Source: Setophaga petechia
Taxonomy: Eukaryota; Chordata; Aves; Passeriformes; Parulidae
Reading direction: 5' to 3'
DNA length: 64,000 bases
NCBI GenBank assembly: GCA_024362935.1
Contig: JANCRA010000003.1
Location: 43,833,291-43,897,290 of the forward strand
Of this stretch, positions 55,471 to 64,000 are shown piece after piece. Below the pieces are notes generated by a model. That model was given only the letters and a program-made list of their open reading frames with translations, was not told the DNA's origin and searched no databases. Each line of letters begins with the position of its first letter. Positions within the stretch are counted from its first letter, which is position 1. The position numbers and the translations under genes are program-made.

Positions 55471-55721
55471 TTATAGCACTTGGTAGATGGGGTTGCTGCT
55501 GCTGCTATCCTGGGGGAGTGGGGTGCAGTTGGTGGGGGAAGGAATTTGGGCTCCACCATCACTCAGACTCACTCCTTCTGGAGGGGAACAGGGACTCCCT
55601 TCAGCAACAGTTTCCACCGGAGGCAGTATAGGGCATGTGGAATTATCTGTGGAAATCCTCTCTACAATGCTTGAGAGGCAATCGAGACTGGAAACAACAG
55701 AACTCTTCCCATGCTTTGGAT
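55471..55721 (-). CDS. MYOD1: MYOD1 coding exon 3
   Basis: Acceptor TTTTTTAG precedes ATCC; the split codon G|AT gives D212, then [20 protein letters not shown], containing helix III, which is needed for activating silent muscle genes (known for MyoD). The exon ends in [11 protein letters not shown] and TAA (55473-55471). The serine run is coded by AGC repeats and is shorter than the run I recall for chicken, which may explain part of the length difference. Confidence 0.96.
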
Positions 55722-58386
55722 CTAAAAAACAGACAAAAAGGTGCTCAGATTATTCAGTTGGTAATTAACATTTATGGGCATGTGAAGACTCAGAGGAAAT
55801 GGTAATTGGTGAAGGTCACCAATAACCAGAAAACAGATTGTCATTTCACAATGGAAGAGAGGTGCAACCACAGTGTGCTCCTCTGGGGACAGGGAGGATC
55901 TAAGGCTTCACTGAGTCCATAGAAAGGGAAGAGCAGATTTAAAATCAGTCATAAATTACTCCATTTTGATTCAATGATAGAGTAAGAAGTTTTCATGTAG
56001 AGTATGGGTAAATGCTGAAATTAGTTGCAGAGAATAACATACTTCTATCCAACTGTTAGATTTGCAAAATGGGAAATACAACTATAACACATCCCCATAT
56101 TTGCAAATACACCTAGAGGAAATCCAGGGCCCCTACCAGCAGCAGCGGCTTGCTGGGTGGAAAGGCAGGTTCCTCTCTCAGCCCAGCTGGACACGGAGCA
56201 GGCACAGGGAAGCTGCTGCACTGCCTGCCTCTGTCTCTGTGTTTCACACTGCTGTTAGGACATGTACTCACCATTTGAGGACTCTGTGTAGTAGCTGCTG
56301 TCATAGCTGTTCCTTCTGCGAGAGCTGCAGGGAGGCCCACTGTACTCCATCTGGGAATGAGAGAAATCCAAGTGAGGTCAGACTCTTACCCAAATACCAG
56401 GAACCATCTAATTTCATATTTCAGGCTCTGGTCTGTTGCCATCATTCCAGTCCTGTCTGAAATGCCATCAAGTAGTAGAATCTTTGAATAAGGAAAAACG
56501 TGGCTAGAAGGGGGTCCACCCCAGAATATTTTATGTGGCACAGCTGTTCCACAGGAAAAGTTACCACTCTTGCATACAATGCTGAGATGAGATGAGATGA
56601 GATGAGGCTTTCCAGCCTTCTGATCAGATATAGCCCTTTATGTATCTTTAGTTTACAACAGGGAGACCTGAGTGTCCTGAGACCTGTGTGAAAGGGGAAT
56701 TATGTCTTTTTAATTTAGTTTTTGAAGATTTTTCTAAACATTAATTCCTCTTTGAAAGTCTCTGTCTACCTTGTCCCTTTGTATTTCCTTCAGTTTCTCT
56801 TCCCATTTCCATTTCGTATAGAAAATGCTCTAGAACATTGACTAATATATTTGTTTCCAATGGTTTAATCCATAATCAAATTCCTGTATTAGAAGAGGCT
56901 GTATCTTGAAGAGGAATCATTTGTGTAAATCTCTCCAATCTGTTAAGTATCTCATAATCACAGATAATGAACTCAGTAATGACTATCCCCTCGCGAACAC
57001 AACAAGCAGTCTCTGGTCTGAAAGGGCAGTTCATGGCCTACCCAGAGAGCTATGGGCTGGTGGGACTCTGGTCACCACATCCCACCAGCCCATAGTCAGA
57101 CCAGAGGCTGAACCTACAGCCCCAGTCAAAAGATGTGGGGATGAGACACCCTCTCTGGCACCCACCTTTCTTCTCCCATGCCCATAATGTACAAACTGGA
57201 CTGAAACACTGGATTCTCCTTCCTATTGCTTGTAAATATCTATGGAGGGGATGAAGTGAGTGAGAAGAGAAATGGATAATCTTTTTTTTTAAGAGTCAAA
57301 AAACCCAGTTCTTGTTGCTTAGACACTCCTCCTGTTTTCATGATGAATGGCAGAAAACAAAACCCAGACTCTTACCAATTCCCGCATAACTACCATGTCC
57401 TAGGGGACCCTTGCTCTCTGCTGTCCTTAGAGGATTCAAAGGTAATGACACAGCAGAAGATGGAAACAGAGATGCCTCAGAAGCTATGGGATCACAGGCA
57501 ATGCTCCCATTCCAGGCAGCTTCCCAAAGTTCTCCCCCAGCAGCTTTGTCCTGGCTCCTCCAGGACATGGGGAACCTGCCTAACTTCTTATCCTAGGGAA
57601 CAAAGTGTATAAGAGATTCTTCTTCTTTCCCAAAGATCCTGCCATGTGGGGACCCCACCTCCCTTCGCTGTGGGTGCTCAAGGCACGACAAAGGACTTTG
57701 TCTTCTGCCTGGGGAGGTACAGAAGGCAGCCGCTATAGGAAGGGCAGGAGTAGGTGACTCGCCCTGCTCAGGTTTGGACCAGCAGTGTCCAGGGCACTTT
57801 GGTGGCAGGGAGTCCTCCCTGGGGCACTCACCATGCCATCGGAGCAGTTGGAGCGGGGGCTGGAGGCGTCCGATTCCCCGCTGTAGTGCTCCAGCACCGG
57901 GTAATACGCGTCCTCCTGCTCGCGCAGCAGGGCCTGCAGGCTCTCGATGTAGCGGATGGCGTTGCGCAGGATCTCCACCTTGGGCAGGCGCTGGTTGGGG
58001 TTGGTGGAGGTGCAGCGCTTGAGGGTCTCGAAGGCCTCGTTGACCTTGCTGAGGCGCCGGCGCTCCCTCATGGTGGCGGCCTTACGGCGGTCGGCGTTGG
58101 TGGTCTTCCTCTTGCACGCCTTGCAGGCCCACAGCAGGCAGCGGCCGGCCTGGTGGTGCCCGCTGGGCGCCCGGACGTGCTCCTCCTCGTGCCCGTGGTG
58201 GTGCCCGTGGTGGTGCGGGTGCTCCTCAGGCTTCAGCAGACCCCCGACGTGCACCAGCCGGGGGTCCAGGTCCTCGAAGAAGTGCATGTCCGACGTGTTG
58301 AAGCACGGGTCATCGTAGAAGTCATCGGCGGCTGAGAAGGAGCAGAGCGAGCCCTCCGTCATCTCCATGGGGCCAAGTAAGTCCAT
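55471..58386 (-). CDS. MYOD1: MYOD1, myoblast determination protein 1 (complete, 3 exons)
   Basis: Skeletal-muscle master transcription factor. Known for the family: it binds E-boxes (CANNTG) in the nucleus as a heterodimer with E-proteins and switches on the myogenic programme. Coding exons are 58386-57832, 56350-56272 and 55721-55471 (555+79+251 nt), joining in frame to 294 residues plus TAA. Visible in order: acidic N-terminal activation region (about 1-50), histidine-rich stretch (56-70), the H/C region with C83, C88, C91 and W86 (the [14 protein letters not shown] motif), basic region (about 98-113, with the muscle-specific A103-T105), helix-loop-helix (about 112-157), a Ser-rich linker, helix III (about 224-234, [11 protein letters not shown]) and the C-terminal NPIYQVL. 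Both introns have GT-AG borders with GTGAGT donors. The start is chosen because MDLLGP is the family N-terminus and no in-frame ATG lies upstream. Chicken MyoD is, from memory, 298 residues, so this one is slightly shorter. Confidence 0.97.
55722..56271 (-). other. MYOD1: MYOD1 intron 2
   Basis: A 550-nt intron with GTGAGT donor and pyrimidine-rich acceptor ending TTTTTTAG. No repeat or further coding segment was recognised inside. Confidence 0.93.
56272..56350 (-). CDS. MYOD1: MYOD1 coding exon 2
   Basis: A 79-nt exon too short for usual ORF calling. It follows a CCCAG acceptor (AG at 56352-56351), encodes [20 protein letters not shown] and the next six residues, and ends with one base (G) of a split codon before the donor GTGAGT at 56271. 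Size, phase and peptide match exon 2 of MyoD in other vertebrates. Confidence 0.96.
56583..56606. repeat. (TGAGA)n microsatellite
   Basis: Four exact TGAGA units and a partial fifth in MYOD1 intron 1. Confidence 0.95.
57011..57106. repeat. Interrupted inverted repeat in MYOD1 intron 1
   Basis: An inner 16-bp perfect pair, CTATGGGCTGGTGGGA (57050-57065) with 57080-57095, is continued by an outer 11-bp perfect pair, CTCTGGTCTGA (57011-57021) with 57096-57106. The two left segments are separated by 28 bases; the two right segments are directly adjacent. This pattern fits one longer inverted repeat with a 28-bp insertion in the left arm or loss in the right. Confidence 0.92.
57832..58386 (-). 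CDS. MYOD1: MYOD1 coding exon 1
   Basis: Encodes residues 1-185, from MDLLGP to NCSDGM, including the activation domain, the H/C region and the entire bHLH domain. The last codon ATG (57834-57832) is followed directly by the donor GTGAGT, so the intron is phase 0. The antisense strand of this exon is also open for a long way because of its GC content; that frame is a shadow. Confidence 0.97.
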
Positions 58387-58590
58387 GGGGGCGGCAGAGG
58401 GGACAGCGGCTAGGCCAGAGGGGACAGCGAGGGGCTCGGAACGGAGGGGCCTTCGACCGGGCTGCTCGGCGGCCGGGCGGGTGCGCAGAGCCGAGACTCT
58501 CGCAGCCTGTCCCAGGCGAGGCCACCAGCGCTGGCTGCTGCCCCGACCCCCTCCGCAGCCGCGCCGGTCCGGGAGCGCCACTCGGGGCCG

Positions 58591-58597
58591 TATTTAT
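58591..58597 (-). promoter_or_regulatory. MYOD1: TATA-like box of MYOD1
   Basis: ATAAATA on the minus strand, in the context CCATAAATACGG, lies 205 nt upstream of the start codon. A TATA box here puts transcription start near 58565 and the 5' leader at about 180 nt, a usual size for MyoD genes. A GC box (GGGGCGGG on the plus strand, 58629-58636) lies about 30 bp further upstream. Position and context are seen; promoter use is inferred. Confidence 0.75.
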
Positions 58598-59004
58598 GGC
58601 CGAGCCCCCCGGCGCGGCGGGTCGGGACGGGGCGGGTCGGGGGGCGCGGCCGGGCGGGTCGGGGGCCGGGGCGGCGGGGGGGGCGCGGTGTCCCGTGGGG
58701 CAGCGGCAGCCCGGGCGCTCGGATGCGAGCAGGGCTACATTTCCCCCCGTTTGTTTTTTTCCTTTCTCAGCAGCCCGCCCTGCCGCCGCGCCAGGGAGAG
58801 CAGCCGCCCCCATGGCCGAGGGTGCCGGGTGCCGCCGGCCGCTCGCCCGGGGAGACAGCGGCGCGCCCCGCTATCCCCGCACACACCGGTGTGAGCTTCT
58901 TCCTCACAGGGAACAAGCCCCCAGCCCCAGGACAGGTCTGAACGCGACTCCACAGCCACAAGGGTAGTTACTGCGGGGTCTCCAGGGGATACCGCGGGCA
59001 GCCG

Positions 59005-59357
59005 GGACCGTGCGGGACGGCGGGGAAGCGGGGACACCGCGGAGCGGCGGGAGGTGCGGGGCAAAGGGGAAGCGGAGATACCGCGGAGAGCCGGGAGGTG
59101 CGGGGCAGAGGGGAAGCGGGGACGCCGCAGAGAGCCGGGAGATGCGGGGCAGAGGGGAAGCAGAGACGCCGCGGAGAGCCGGGAGATGCGGGGCAGAGGG
59201 GAAGCGGAGACACCGCGGAGAGGCGGGAGGTGCGGGGCAGAGGGGAAGCGGAGACACGACGGAGAGGCGGGAGGTGCGGGGCAGAGGGGAAGCGGAGACA
59301 CCGCGGAGAGCCGGGAGGTGCGGGGCAGAGGGGAAGCGGGGACACCGCGGAGAGCGG
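59005..59357. repeat. 44-bp GC-rich minisatellite, about 8 units
   Basis: Tandem units with the core GCGGGGCAGAGGGGAAGCGG recur with exact 44-bp spacing: the GCA/GCAGAG landmark is at 59061 (GCAAAG variant), 59105, 59149, 59193, 59237, 59281 and 59325, with a diverged first unit in the same register at 59011-59040. Units differ by a few substitutions (for example GGAGGTG/GGAGATG and ACACCGC/ACGCCGC). Because 44 is not a multiple of 3 and the unit lacks stops in most registers, overlapping long open frames appear on both strands; these are not genes. The array starts about 440 bp upstream of the inferred MYOD1 transcription start. Confidence 0.95.
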
Positions 59358-59419
59358 GACGGGCAGGTGGCGGCCACCCGGTGGCGCTGCGGGCCTGTCC
59401 CAGCGGGAGGCGCCGCCGT

Positions 59420-62400
59420 GCCCGCGGTGCGCCAGCCTTCCTGCCCTCGAGAATCCATCCCTGCGAACTCTGGCATTCCGGGTTCCTCCTCCAGCTCTGT
59501 TCACCTTCACTCGGAAACCTTGGGAGAGATGGATCTCACTCCGTGCCGCGGCGTTTTGCTGCGGTTGCGCTGCAGTTGAATGGCTCGCTCGATAAGGATT
59601 TATTTCTAACAGTGGGAGAGTTTAGAGCTTCGGGAAATGGGATGGGTTTTGGTAACGTCTCTCAAGGGTGCCAGAGTTTTTACTCTTTTTTTTTTTTTTA
59701 GTATCATTTGAGATGGGAAATTGGATTCTTCTCAGTGGAATTCGGCAATTCAGCTGTGTGATTTCACTGACTTAATGATTTAAAGAGGAGTGCATATATT
59801 TAATGTCCCACAAGCTAAAAATAATTTCTGTTCTGCAGTTATAAATGTTGGCGAAATTTCAGCTTGTTCAAAATCAACAGCAAAGTTCTGTCTTCAGTGG
59901 GACAAGGGGCTGACTGACAGAATTGCAAAAGGTGAAAACATCCATCAATGATCAATTTCCAGTCCCTGTGCCTGTGACTTCTCAGATGGGCTGTCATGAT
60001 GGTGGCTTCTTTTGTTGTTACACGATTTGTTTTTTGGCAAAAATTCTAATCTGTACTCCCCATTTTCTACTTACCTAAATATTTTTGAGTACAGACTAAG
60101 ATGAGAGCTGTGAGTTGCGTTCTGTCAGTATCTCTAAAAGATAAAAGTTTTATTTAAAGATAAAACTATATGTAGAAATTCATTCTTTCAATGTACCCGA
60201 TGCTGAAAAGCAATATGTCCCAAGGAGGGAGATCGGCTACTGGCCACCCTTACACATTTAGAAATGTATCTCCCAGCTGTGGCTGGCAAATTTGTGGAGA
60301 CACTTCAATGTTATTACAGATGTTCTTTGATCCAGAAGGAACAAAGATAGTTGATTTTAAATCTTTACTGAACAACTAACAAAGTAAAAATAATTTGTAT
60401 TCAAAATAGTGCAAGGTACACAATAATGTAAAATAAATTTAAATGAGAAAGACTTTTATGCTGTAACAACTAAACATGTAAAACGGGATATCAAGGCCTT
60501 GTGCTGGCAGTGTGACCCACTCGAGACACTTAAACTGTCTCCAGACCATTGGCTTAATTTTTGGAAAAAGGTAATTTTACCTAATATTCAGTCGGTATTG
60601 TAGCCTCTTCTGCCTCTGTGTGTTTGTAGCTTATATGTGACTCCAGGAAAAGACACTCATGGACTTCAGTGAGCAGGGGTTACCTTGGGCAAAGTGGTAA
60701 CAAACAGTGGGGCTTGGACAAGCACTACAGGGAGTTTGCCAATAATTGCCCATGAATGTGGGCTCAAGTACATTAATTCCTCCAAGTGAAAAGGTCAGGA
60801 GAAGGCTGTGACCACAGAGTGAATTCCACACAGCAGTCTTCCAGTGAAGGTGCCCTTGAGGACACTTCTTTGGGTTTGGACATGCTGATCTCCAGACGTC
60901 CCATCCAATTCTGATTCTGTGATTCCCTGTGGGTGCCACCACTAACATCCACTTTCCAGTGTCATTCCCAAAGACAGGTTTGTCCAGAAAGATGTTGCCA
61001 TGTACAATGAGGCCTGAAAAAATGTCCTTGCAAAGAACAAACCCCGAGATGCTCTTCTGGGTTTTGTGTGGCCACAGTGGAGAGGATGAGGGACAGAACA
61101 ATCTCCACTTGGAAACTTTTAAGGGCATTGAGAGCAGGCAACCACAGGTAGTGCTTATAGCAAGCTTTTACAAGGATTCCATTGTTAGACCTCTTTGAAA
61201 GCCTCTGAGGCTGTAACTCATACTTTCAGTAAAGATAGGTCTCTCCTGAGCTTTCAGTTTGGATGCTATGTTTAGGGTACTTGTGCTACACTAGCTGTTC
61301 AGAGCTGTCCCAGGTTGTGTGTTTGGATTGTTTGAGCACTGCTTTGGAAGAACAGATACAGTGAGTGTGGCTCAAAAAGCTTTCGGCAGAAAAAGATAAT
61401 TTGCAAAGTTTCTTTAAGAGCTGTTGCCCTTAACCTATTCTACATTCATCTTTGATATATTGTTTTTCAGAATGTGATTGGAAAGTAAGCTGGGAAGGCA
61501 GAAGCAGATTGTTTTTCCTATGTTGAGAAACGTGGAAAGACTCATCCTATACACAACTGACAGGTATTGTTAAATCTGAGACCACACTCACAAGTGTGTG
61601 TGCCCTCTCAGCAGAAGCAACATGTGGACAAGAAGAGCTTATTATCTACAGTAACTGGTTGATTTCTCTTTTCTTTTTCAGAAGATAGAGGCTAGGGAAA
61701 CAGCTGATTGTGAGTTTATCTGGAATTAACAGAATTGTCTTTAGAGGCAGAGGGCCCAGAACATGTTCTGGCAAAGGAAAAGGGAGAGAAAAAGACTTAA
61801 ATTCTTAGAGTGTGTGGATACATTTGGTTAGAAGATGAACATGAGAAGTCTGAGAAACAGACATGACACTACTTAATGGAAAAATAAGAGGCAAGTAAGT
61901 CTGGCTCTGAAAAATGTAAAAGTTGGGGTTTTTGTTATGTTGGACTTTGTTAAATGCTGTAAACCATGGAGGAAGCTGTAACTATGTTTCAGGTCATCAA
62001 CTTTTAAAAGGAGAAGGTTGTTGTACAAGTAGGTCAAACATTACTAGTAGTACATGAAGTAGTTTTATACAGCACTAGTTTAGAATTCAGTTAGTAGCTT
62101 TGCTCTGGTCACACTTAGTGGGCTGTATTTTAATACTGAGAGGGAAGGATTCCATTGCTCTTATTCATGTTGAGTTGCAGTCACTGGAACTAATTGTTGA
62201 ATAAGGTATGCTCAGCATGAGGATGGGTGATGGAATCTAGCCCAGATGGAAATATATTTTAGACTCCTGCTGTATTAGAAGGCACCAATCTCAACACAGG
62301 CAAATCTAGCATGATTCTAAAAGTGCTTTGAGCCATTCTGTGGCACATGGCAGTATTTTTATAGATGAATATGGAGGTTGTTTTAAAGTGCTTGTGTTCC

Positions 62401-64000
62401 CCAACCCCACCCCAAAGTTGAACCACATTCACAGAAAAGACTGGGAAAACATCTGCATTGAAATTTTCTGTCCCATGTTACAACACCAACAGAAGGTGGG
62501 CTTTGCAGAAATTGCTACTTAACTGTATCTGTATCAGAATTTACTAAAAATGTTTAATTATGAAGTGCTTTAGAGTCATGCATTTTTCTGGCATTTATTT
62601 TCACTCTGTCATACTCTTCCATCATGCACAACTTCCTCAGATGCAGAAAAATACTGGCCCAGTTTTGTATACATATGCAAAATCTCTTGGAGAATAATAC
62701 CAGCATGCCTGGGAGGTGAATTGAGGAATACACGGGAGATACAGACATGGAACTGAATTTATTTTCAAGCAAAACAGGAGTATCAGCTGAAGTATTACAC
62801 GAAAGTGTGAGGCAATCTTCCAATGAATCAAACCCCAACTGCATAAAATATGTATATAATGACAAAAAATCCCTAACTGCAGGCAGCTGATCTAGCCAGT
62901 TGCTCTTCTTAGGTGACCTTGGGAACCAGGGTACAGAATGAGGCACTCTGGTAGGGGACTAATGAGAGGAATTTGGACACCTCTGAACTTGAACCAAGCT
63001 GGCTAACACTGCCCTAATTGAAAGGCAAAACTAATGAGTAGGCGTTCTCTCTGATGCAATTCTAGTTAAGCGTGCTGTTTTTTCACTAGGATCTCATGCC
63101 CCTACATGGGACCAAATAGGGAATATAAGAAGTAGCAGGAGTGCTACAGTAATGCCTTGAGTAAGCTAGCTGAGATAGGGCTCTGTATCATAATTAAAGC
63201 AATCATCCTATGTTAAGTCTGGACAAAGTCCTAGAACTACTCTCTTCGGTGACACTTCCACAATATGTCTTAGAACCTCTAAAGTTCTCATCTAATAAGA
63301 ACTCCTAATTTCTCTCTCATCTGCTTTCTGAGGATGAGAAAAGCCAACTAGGCAATAACTACAGAGAAATCAGCACATTTTCTTATTCCCACTGTTGAGG
63401 AAATGTTTGCATCCTTCATCCTCAAGTATACCACTAGAAACAGCTGATCAGTAAATGAATGCATTTATTTAAATTGCTTATTTAAATTGCTACTATGATA
63501 GAAATAAGACAAAAAACTCACTGTTTTTGAACAAGTCTTTAAAAAAAGTTCATTATTTTACTATACTTGTTAGTAATTTAAAATACTGAATAGTAAAATA
63601 AAATATTCAGTAATATAAAACTAAATATTTGGATTTTCTGCCATGTGAAAGTTTCCTTCCACTAAAGGTACAGTGATTTCTTTATTTGTCTTAATAAAAT
63701 TTATATATATCTTCTTAAAATAATTTGCAGTAACTCATCCTATTAATCATTTAAGAGAAAGAAAAATCTTAAGAACTTTTGGCTTCTAGGAAGAATTGCA
63801 TAGATAAATGTGACAATCTAGCTGGCAACCTTGGTATCATTTAAAGCAAATAGTGGTACGGGCTAGATTTTGAGCTGTGACTCTGCACAGGATGAAGGGA
63901 TGGGGTGTAAAGCAGGAGGAGGGACAGAGCATAGTGTGTCCCGAGTTTTGGTCCCATCTCCACCCTCAGGACAGGTTTGCCCGAGGAGCTGCCCTGTAGC
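59420..64000. other. MYOD1 upstream flank
   Basis: Non-coding DNA upstream of MYOD1, from the end of the minisatellite region to about -5.4 kb from the inferred transcription start. It holds a CR1 remnant (60.9 kb), a 14-base T run (59686-59699) and an E-box cluster (62.67-62.89 kb). Mammalian MyoD has a distal regulatory region near -5 kb (known), so an equivalent could lie at the right edge, but I could not recognise it by sequence. Confidence 0.75.
60875..60925 (+). mobile_element. CR1 3'-end remnant
   Basis: CTGATCTCCAGACGTCCCAT followed by CCAATTCTGATTCTGTGATTC closely resembles the CR1 3' end (GATCTCCAGAGGTCCCTTCC and a terminal ATTCTGTGATTC repeat). The element would point rightward and end at 60925. 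How far it extends upstream is unclear; sequence before 60875 was not recognised. Confidence 0.6.

Larger units (their letters stand above)
56351..57831 (-). other. MYOD1: MYOD1 intron 1
   Basis: A 1,481-nt intron with GTGAGT donor and CCCAG acceptor. It contains a short TGAGA pentanucleotide run (56583-56606) and an interrupted inverted repeat (57011-57106), described separately. The several 60-95-codon open frames seen here have no family resemblance. Confidence 0.93.
57830..59420. promoter_or_regulatory. CpG island over MYOD1 promoter, exon 1 and upstream minisatellite
   Basis: A sharp rise in GC and CpG density compared with the AT-rich flanks. It covers MYOD1 exon 1, the TATA-like box, GC boxes and the 44-bp tandem repeat. 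Edges were judged by eye. Confidence 0.85.

Noticed and set aside
57754..58335. Plus-strand 193-codon frame opposite MYOD1 exon 1
   Set aside because: It mirrors the bHLH-coding exon; the Val/Leu/Gly-rich product is the usual antisense of His/Ala/Arg-rich coding DNA.
58904..59701. Six overlapping open frames of 165-215 codons on both strands
   Set aside because: They are translations of the 44-bp minisatellite, whose unit lacks stops in most registers. Repeated Arg/Gly/Glu-type or Pro/Ser/Leu-type peptides mirror the repeat, not a protein.
60631..61128. 165-codon minus-strand open frame upstream of MYOD1
   Set aside because: No domain or family recognised, it overlaps a CR1 3' remnant on the other strand, and one open frame of this length is not surprising in 64 kb. 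A protein search with a hit to a known family would overturn this.

Overview
The window looks like nuclear DNA from a bird. The evidence is avian-type MYOD1 and KCNC1 exons, a CR1 retrotransposon with its typical 3' end, AT-rich non-coding DNA between genes, and GC-rich CpG islands at the promoters. The species cannot be named from the sequence. The histidine-rich stretch in MYOD1 differs from my recollection of the chicken protein, so a bird other than chicken is likely (inference).

Both recognisable genes lie on the minus strand. From right to left: an upstream flank of MYOD1 (59.4-64.0 kb), a 44-bp minisatellite (59.0-59.36 kb), the MYOD1 CpG-island promoter with a TATA-like box, and the complete three-exon MYOD1 coding region (58,386 down to 55,471; 294 residues). 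A spacer of about 17 kb follows, carrying one clear CR1 copy. Then come the KCNC1 CpG island (about 37.2-38.7 kb) and the first coding exon of KCNC1 (37,761-37,192; 190 residues, the T1 domain of the Kv3.1 potassium channel). Everything to the left (1-37,191) is the first intron of KCNC1. The exon for the transmembrane core is not in the window, so this intron is longer than 37 kb here.

The order MYOD1 then KCNC1, same strand and close together, matches the order I know from mammals (human 11p15). The two genes are not known to work together: MYOD1 is the master regulator of skeletal muscle fate, and KCNC1 is a fast-repolarising neuronal channel.

I found no clear new gene system. The points most worth a second look are: a near-perfect 74-bp hairpin joined to a 55-bp tandem duplication (10.8-10.96 kb), two other perfect inverted repeats (16.26 and 57.05 kb), the GC-rich minisatellite just upstream of MYOD1 that is open in several frames on both strands, the histidine-rich expansion in MYOD1, upstream ATGs in the KCNC1 leader, and a CNE-like stretch at 29.8-30.15 kb. 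Most other open frames in the window are chance frames or antisense shadows of the two genes.
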